The position numbers and the translations under genes are program-made. The notes beneath the pieces are model-generated. The model worked only from the letters and a program-made list of their open reading frames with translations, did not search any database and was not told the origin of the DNA. Below, one piece after another: positions 61,699-64,000 of a DNA stretch of 64,000 bases. How positions within the stretch are numbered: position 1 is the first letter of the stretch; each line of letters opens with the position of its first letter. Source of the DNA: Blastocladiella emersonii ATCC 22665 (Eukaryota > Blastocladiomycota > Blastocladiomycetes > Blastocladiales > Blastocladiaceae); contig JANHCV010000004.1 of assembly GCA_025594325.1 (NCBI GenBank), forward strand, positions 1,736,001 to 1,800,000. The letters are read 5' to 3'.

Positions 61699-63300
61699 CT
61701 AGTTGTCGGCCTTGCCGCCCTTGCCGCGACCGCGACGACCGCGATGACCGCGCGCGCGAGCGTGCTCGTACACGCGCGCCTCGGGCGACTCGCGCGCGGC
61801 TGCGTCCACGTCCATGGCGGTCGCCTGCTCGTTGTTGTTGCTTCTGCTGCTGCTGCTGCTGGCCGTGGTGGTCGTGGCACCCCGTGCGGGCACCATCGCC
61901 GCCATGACCGCGCGCGAGACCTGGTCCTTGGTGTACTGCTGCACCGCAGCCCGCCGAGGCGCCGAGCCGAGCCCCGCGGCCCGCCCCGCCGCCGTAATCG
62001 TCATCGTCGTCGCAGCCGAAAAAGTCGGGCGACCCGACGTCGCAGCGCGAGGCTGGACAGTCGAGGCCGACGAGGGCTGCACGTTGACGAGGTCGGGCAA
62101 CAAGGACCCAGGGGACCCAGGGGACGCGACGCGACGGCGCATGCGGGACGCGGAAGCGGGCGCGGAGCGAGACAAGGAAGACGCACTTGGCGATCTCGAT
62201 CGGCTTCTTGACGCCGAGCTTGAGGATGACGAGCTGCTTGGCGAGGAGGACCGACTGCGGGCTTGGCTGTTGGCGTCGTCTTGATCCAGGTCCATGTTGT
62301 TGAGGCCGTGGTCGTTGCCATCCTCATCACCTCCTGCACCCGGACCACCATCACCACCATCACCACCACCACCTGGACCGTCGGCGGGCTCGTCCGCGTA
62401 GCCGGGGTCGCCCTCGAACCGCAGCAGGTTGCTCGCGTACAGCGCAATGTTGAGCGCGGCGTTGCGGTCGCAGTTGAGGGCGTGGCAGCACCGCCGGCAC
62501 ACCTTCTTGGCCCACGTCTTGCCGGGCTGGTGCGGGTCCGTGCCGAGGTCGCACGAGCCGTTCTTGCCGTTGTCGGGAGCGACCGCCGCGCACGCGCAGC
62601 ACCGCTTCGACGTGTAGGCCTCGTTGACAATGTGGATGTTGACCTTGCGCTTGCGCATCTCGCGGATGAACTCCTTGACGGGGCCCTTGGACTTGGCCTT
62701 GATGTGGCCGAACTCGTTGGCGTGGCCGATGAGCACGACCGCGTCGCGCAGCATGTTGGCGATGTTGGACCACCACTGCTGCCGCCACGACAGCTGGTTG
62801 AAGTGGCGGCGCTTGTGGGCGAGGCGGTTCTGGGTCGTGTACACGGGCTCAAAGTACTTGGTGTTGGTCTGCGTCATGGCGATCTTGTCCTTGGACTTGG
62901 CCGCCTTGGACATCTTGGCGTACACGGGGTCGAGGTTCTTCTCGGCGCGGACGCGCTCCTCGTCGGCCTTGGCCTGGGTGCCGCCCGTCTGGCCCTGGAA
63001 CCGCCGCGTCGAGATCTGCAGGTAGCGGTACTCGCCGAGGCCCTTGGGGTGCGTGATCACCTTGAGCACCTCCTCCTTGAAGGCGAGCTTGTTGGCCTCG
63101 GACAGCGGCGCCGGGCCGTCGCCGTGCGTCGCTTGTCGTCGGTGGACGAGCGAGCGCGCGAACACAAACTCGAGGATGATGAGCGAAATGAAGTTGTTGA
63201 CGCCCGGGTCGATGCCGACCAGGTACTTGCCGCGCGCGACGCGGATGGGCTCGTTCTTGATCCCGAACTCCTTGACGGCCTTGCGCACGTTGAAGCCCAT
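61699..63300 (-). CDS. Fanzor RNA-guided nuclease (TnpB-like), RuvC and zinc-finger part
   Basis: 533 residues from the ATG at 63300. RuvC-I is GKYLVGIDPGVNNFISL (Asp31). A helical insert follows (TQNRLAHKRRHFNQLSWRQQ). The core strand is VVLIGHANEFGHIKAKSKGP, RuvC-II IHIVNEAYTSKRC (Glu227), and the zinc ribbon C234-x2-C237 and C268-x2-C271. RuvC-III is LNCDRNAALNIALYA (Asp278). The D-E-D triad and all four Cys are intact. A ~220-residue disordered tail rich in Ser/Arg/Asp/Gln ends in a basic GHRGRRGRGKGGKADN, a probable nuclear signal. The frame is open upstream to 63474, but those extra residues are antisense to another coding frame. The N-terminal recognition/wedge half expected of a Fanzor is not on this strand within the window. 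Confidence 0.9.
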   Translation of the reverse strand: MGFNVRKAVKEFGIKNEPIRVARGKYLVGIDPGVNNFISLIILEFVFARSLVHRRQATHGDGPAPLSEANKLAFKEEVLKVITHPKGLGEYRYLQISTRRFQGQTGGTQAKADEERVRAEKNLDPVYAKMSKAAKSKDKIAMTQTNTKYFEPVYTTQNRLAHKRRHFNQLSWRQQWWSNIANMLRDAVVLIGHANEFGHIKAKSKGPVKEFIREMRKRKVNIHIVNEAYTSKRCCACAAVAPDNGKNGSCDLGTDPHQPGKTWAKKVCRRCCHALNCDRNAALNIALYASNLLRFEGDPGYADEPADGPGGGGDGGDGGPGAGGDEDGNDHGLNNMDLDQDDANSQARSRSSSPSSSSSSSSASRSRSRSPSASSLSRSAPASASRMRRRVASPGSPGSLLPDLVNVQPSSASTVQPRAATSGRPTFSAATTMTITAAGRAAGLGSAPRRAAVQQYTKDQVSRAVMAAMVPARGATTTTASSSSSRSNNNEQATAMDVDAAARESPEARVYEHARARGHRGRRGRGKGGKADN

Positions 63301-64000
63301 GAAGTCGCCCGACCCGCCGCCCGCCTCGTCGCCCGCGTCGCCCTCCTCCTCCTCCACCACGCTCGTCAAGCAGTGGGGTGCCGTAAAGGCCCGCAGCGTC
63401 GCGTTCCGCGGGATCGACAAGCACAAGATCCAAAAACTGCTGACCGACTCGGCGCTCGTGCGCGACGAGCTCAAGACCAGCCAGTTCCGGCTCGAGGCCG
63501 TCTCCTACTCGATCCGCACCGCCATGCAGGGCCCGACGTCCCTGGCCGCGGGACCCGTGACCAGCAGCATGGGCGCGGGTGGGCCGGTGCTCATGGCGGC
63601 GTACCACGAGATCTTCGCCCGCGCCGAGGCGGCGCGCGCCGAGGAGGTCGCCGCGCAGACGTTTGTCGACGTGGATGAGCTGGTACCCACGCCGGGTCCA
63701 CCTGCTGCTCCTGCCGCCGTCGCCCCCGGCCCGATCCCCGCCGTACCCGAGGACTTTTTGTATGGCAGCGTCTTCTCGAAGAACGCGGCCGTTCGGGCTC
63801 GGACTCGGCCTCGGTCAACGACCGCAGCAGCCGAGTACCTCGACCATCACCCCGCTGACGAGGATGACGGCGATGGAGCTGCTGCCGCCGCTGTTGCTGC
63901 TGTTGCAGCTGCTGTAGCTGCTGCTGCTGCTGCGGCGGCGGCGAGCGCTCAACCTGCTGCAACGGGTGCCGCTTCCGCGGGTGGTGGTCGCGGCCGTCAA
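63299..64000 (+). CDS. Divergent open frame, possibly a displaced Fanzor N-terminal half (partial, runs off window)
   Basis: Starting at ATG 63299 the plus frame is open for all 234 remaining codons. It begins Ser/Pro-rich, then TLVKQWGAVKARSVAFRGID, KHKIQKLLTDSALVRDELKT, SQFRLEAVSYSIRTAMQ, a helical HEIFARAEAARAEEVAAQTF and EDFLYGSVFSKNAAV, then an acidic patch and a long Ala run. Codon use is typical of real genes here. The helical LL...VRDEL...EAVSYS pattern is reminiscent of the N-terminal region of Fanzor proteins, but this is a weak match by eye. Its ATG overlaps the Fanzor ATG on the other strand (CATG, 63298-63301). Confidence 0.5.
   Translation, partial: MKSPDPPPASSPASPSSSSTTLVKQWGAVKARSVAFRGIDKHKIQKLLTDSALVRDELKTSQFRLEAVSYSIRTAMQGPTSLAAGPVTSSMGAGGPVLMAAYHEIFARAEAARAEEVAAQTFVDVDELVPTPGPPAAPAAVAPGPIPAVPEDFLYGSVFSKNAAVRARTRPRSTTAAAEYLDHHPADEDDGDGAAAAAVAAVAAAVAAAAAAAAASAQPAATGAASAGGGRGRQ

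Noticed and set aside
63301-63474. N-terminal extension of the Fanzor to the ATG at 63474
   Set aside because: Those residues are the reverse complement of a codon-biased plus-strand frame and show no domain character. The ATG at 63300 or a missing upstream part is more likely.
1-64000. CRISPR arrays, rRNA genes, tRNA genes, bacterial-type operons
   Set aside because: None seen on either strand. Gene structure and content are eukaryotic nuclear. Short tRNA-like words (for example GTTCGAATCC in LRR gene 1) lack a cloverleaf.

Overview
The window is GC-rich eukaryotic nuclear DNA with closely packed, mostly intron-containing genes. Introns are short (usually 50-90 nt) and most donors read GTACGY instead of GTAAGT. 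Gene content points to a zoosporic (flagellated) fungus, most likely Blastocladiomycota. It has a true centrin, an RS-rich protein with MDM1-like microtubule motifs, an Integrator subunit (INTS9), rhodopsin-like 7TM receptors, tandem LRR proteins and a Fanzor nuclease, next to ordinary fungal housekeeping genes. The taxon is an inference; no rRNA or other marker is present.

Layout. 0-5.8 kb: 3' part of an Mps1/TTK-like kinase that lacks the catalytic Asp, a 7TM protein, a C2 protein, and INTS9. 5.6-10.4 kb: a rearranged locus in which a 1,091-bp inverted repeat (INTS9 tail plus NmrA-like exon 2) flanks broken minus-strand coding pieces, including an acyl-CoA-synthetase relic; one NmrA-like gene remains intact. 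10.9-24.8 kb: BTB protein, poly-Q protein, M13 metallopeptidase, MDM1-like protein, SFT2, COX5A/COX6, NDUFB11-type complex I subunit, and a small unknown. 25.8-34 kb: a visibly lower-GC island with a glycine-zipper protein and three tandem intronless LRR genes. Each LRR gene is preceded by a near-identical 48-bp element, and the first two are followed by decayed copies of the COG2 3' end. 34.3-46.2 kb: COG2, a SAC phosphatase, uL15, a Costars protein, a Nudix hydrolase, an MCUR1/CCDC90-type protein and RPN1. 46.6-60.5 kb: PDS5, an unknown, centrin, two paralogous GPCR-like receptors, and two paralogous ER cyclophilins. 60.8-64 kb: a DsbA/FrnE-like gene without a visible active-site exon, a Fanzor with an intact RuvC triad, and a divergent open frame running off the window.

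Two observations stand out. First, the Fanzor (61.7-63.3 kb) retains its D-E-D RuvC residues and zinc-finger cysteines, but its reading frame starts head-to-head with another coding frame, as if the gene had been split by an inversion. Second, the first ER cyclophilin ends in KEEL followed by TGA-CTA-G, the classical readthrough context. The in-frame extension encodes a 26-residue membrane tail that resembles the tail its neighbouring paralogue carries constitutively, which suggests luminal and membrane-anchored isoforms made by stop-codon readthrough.
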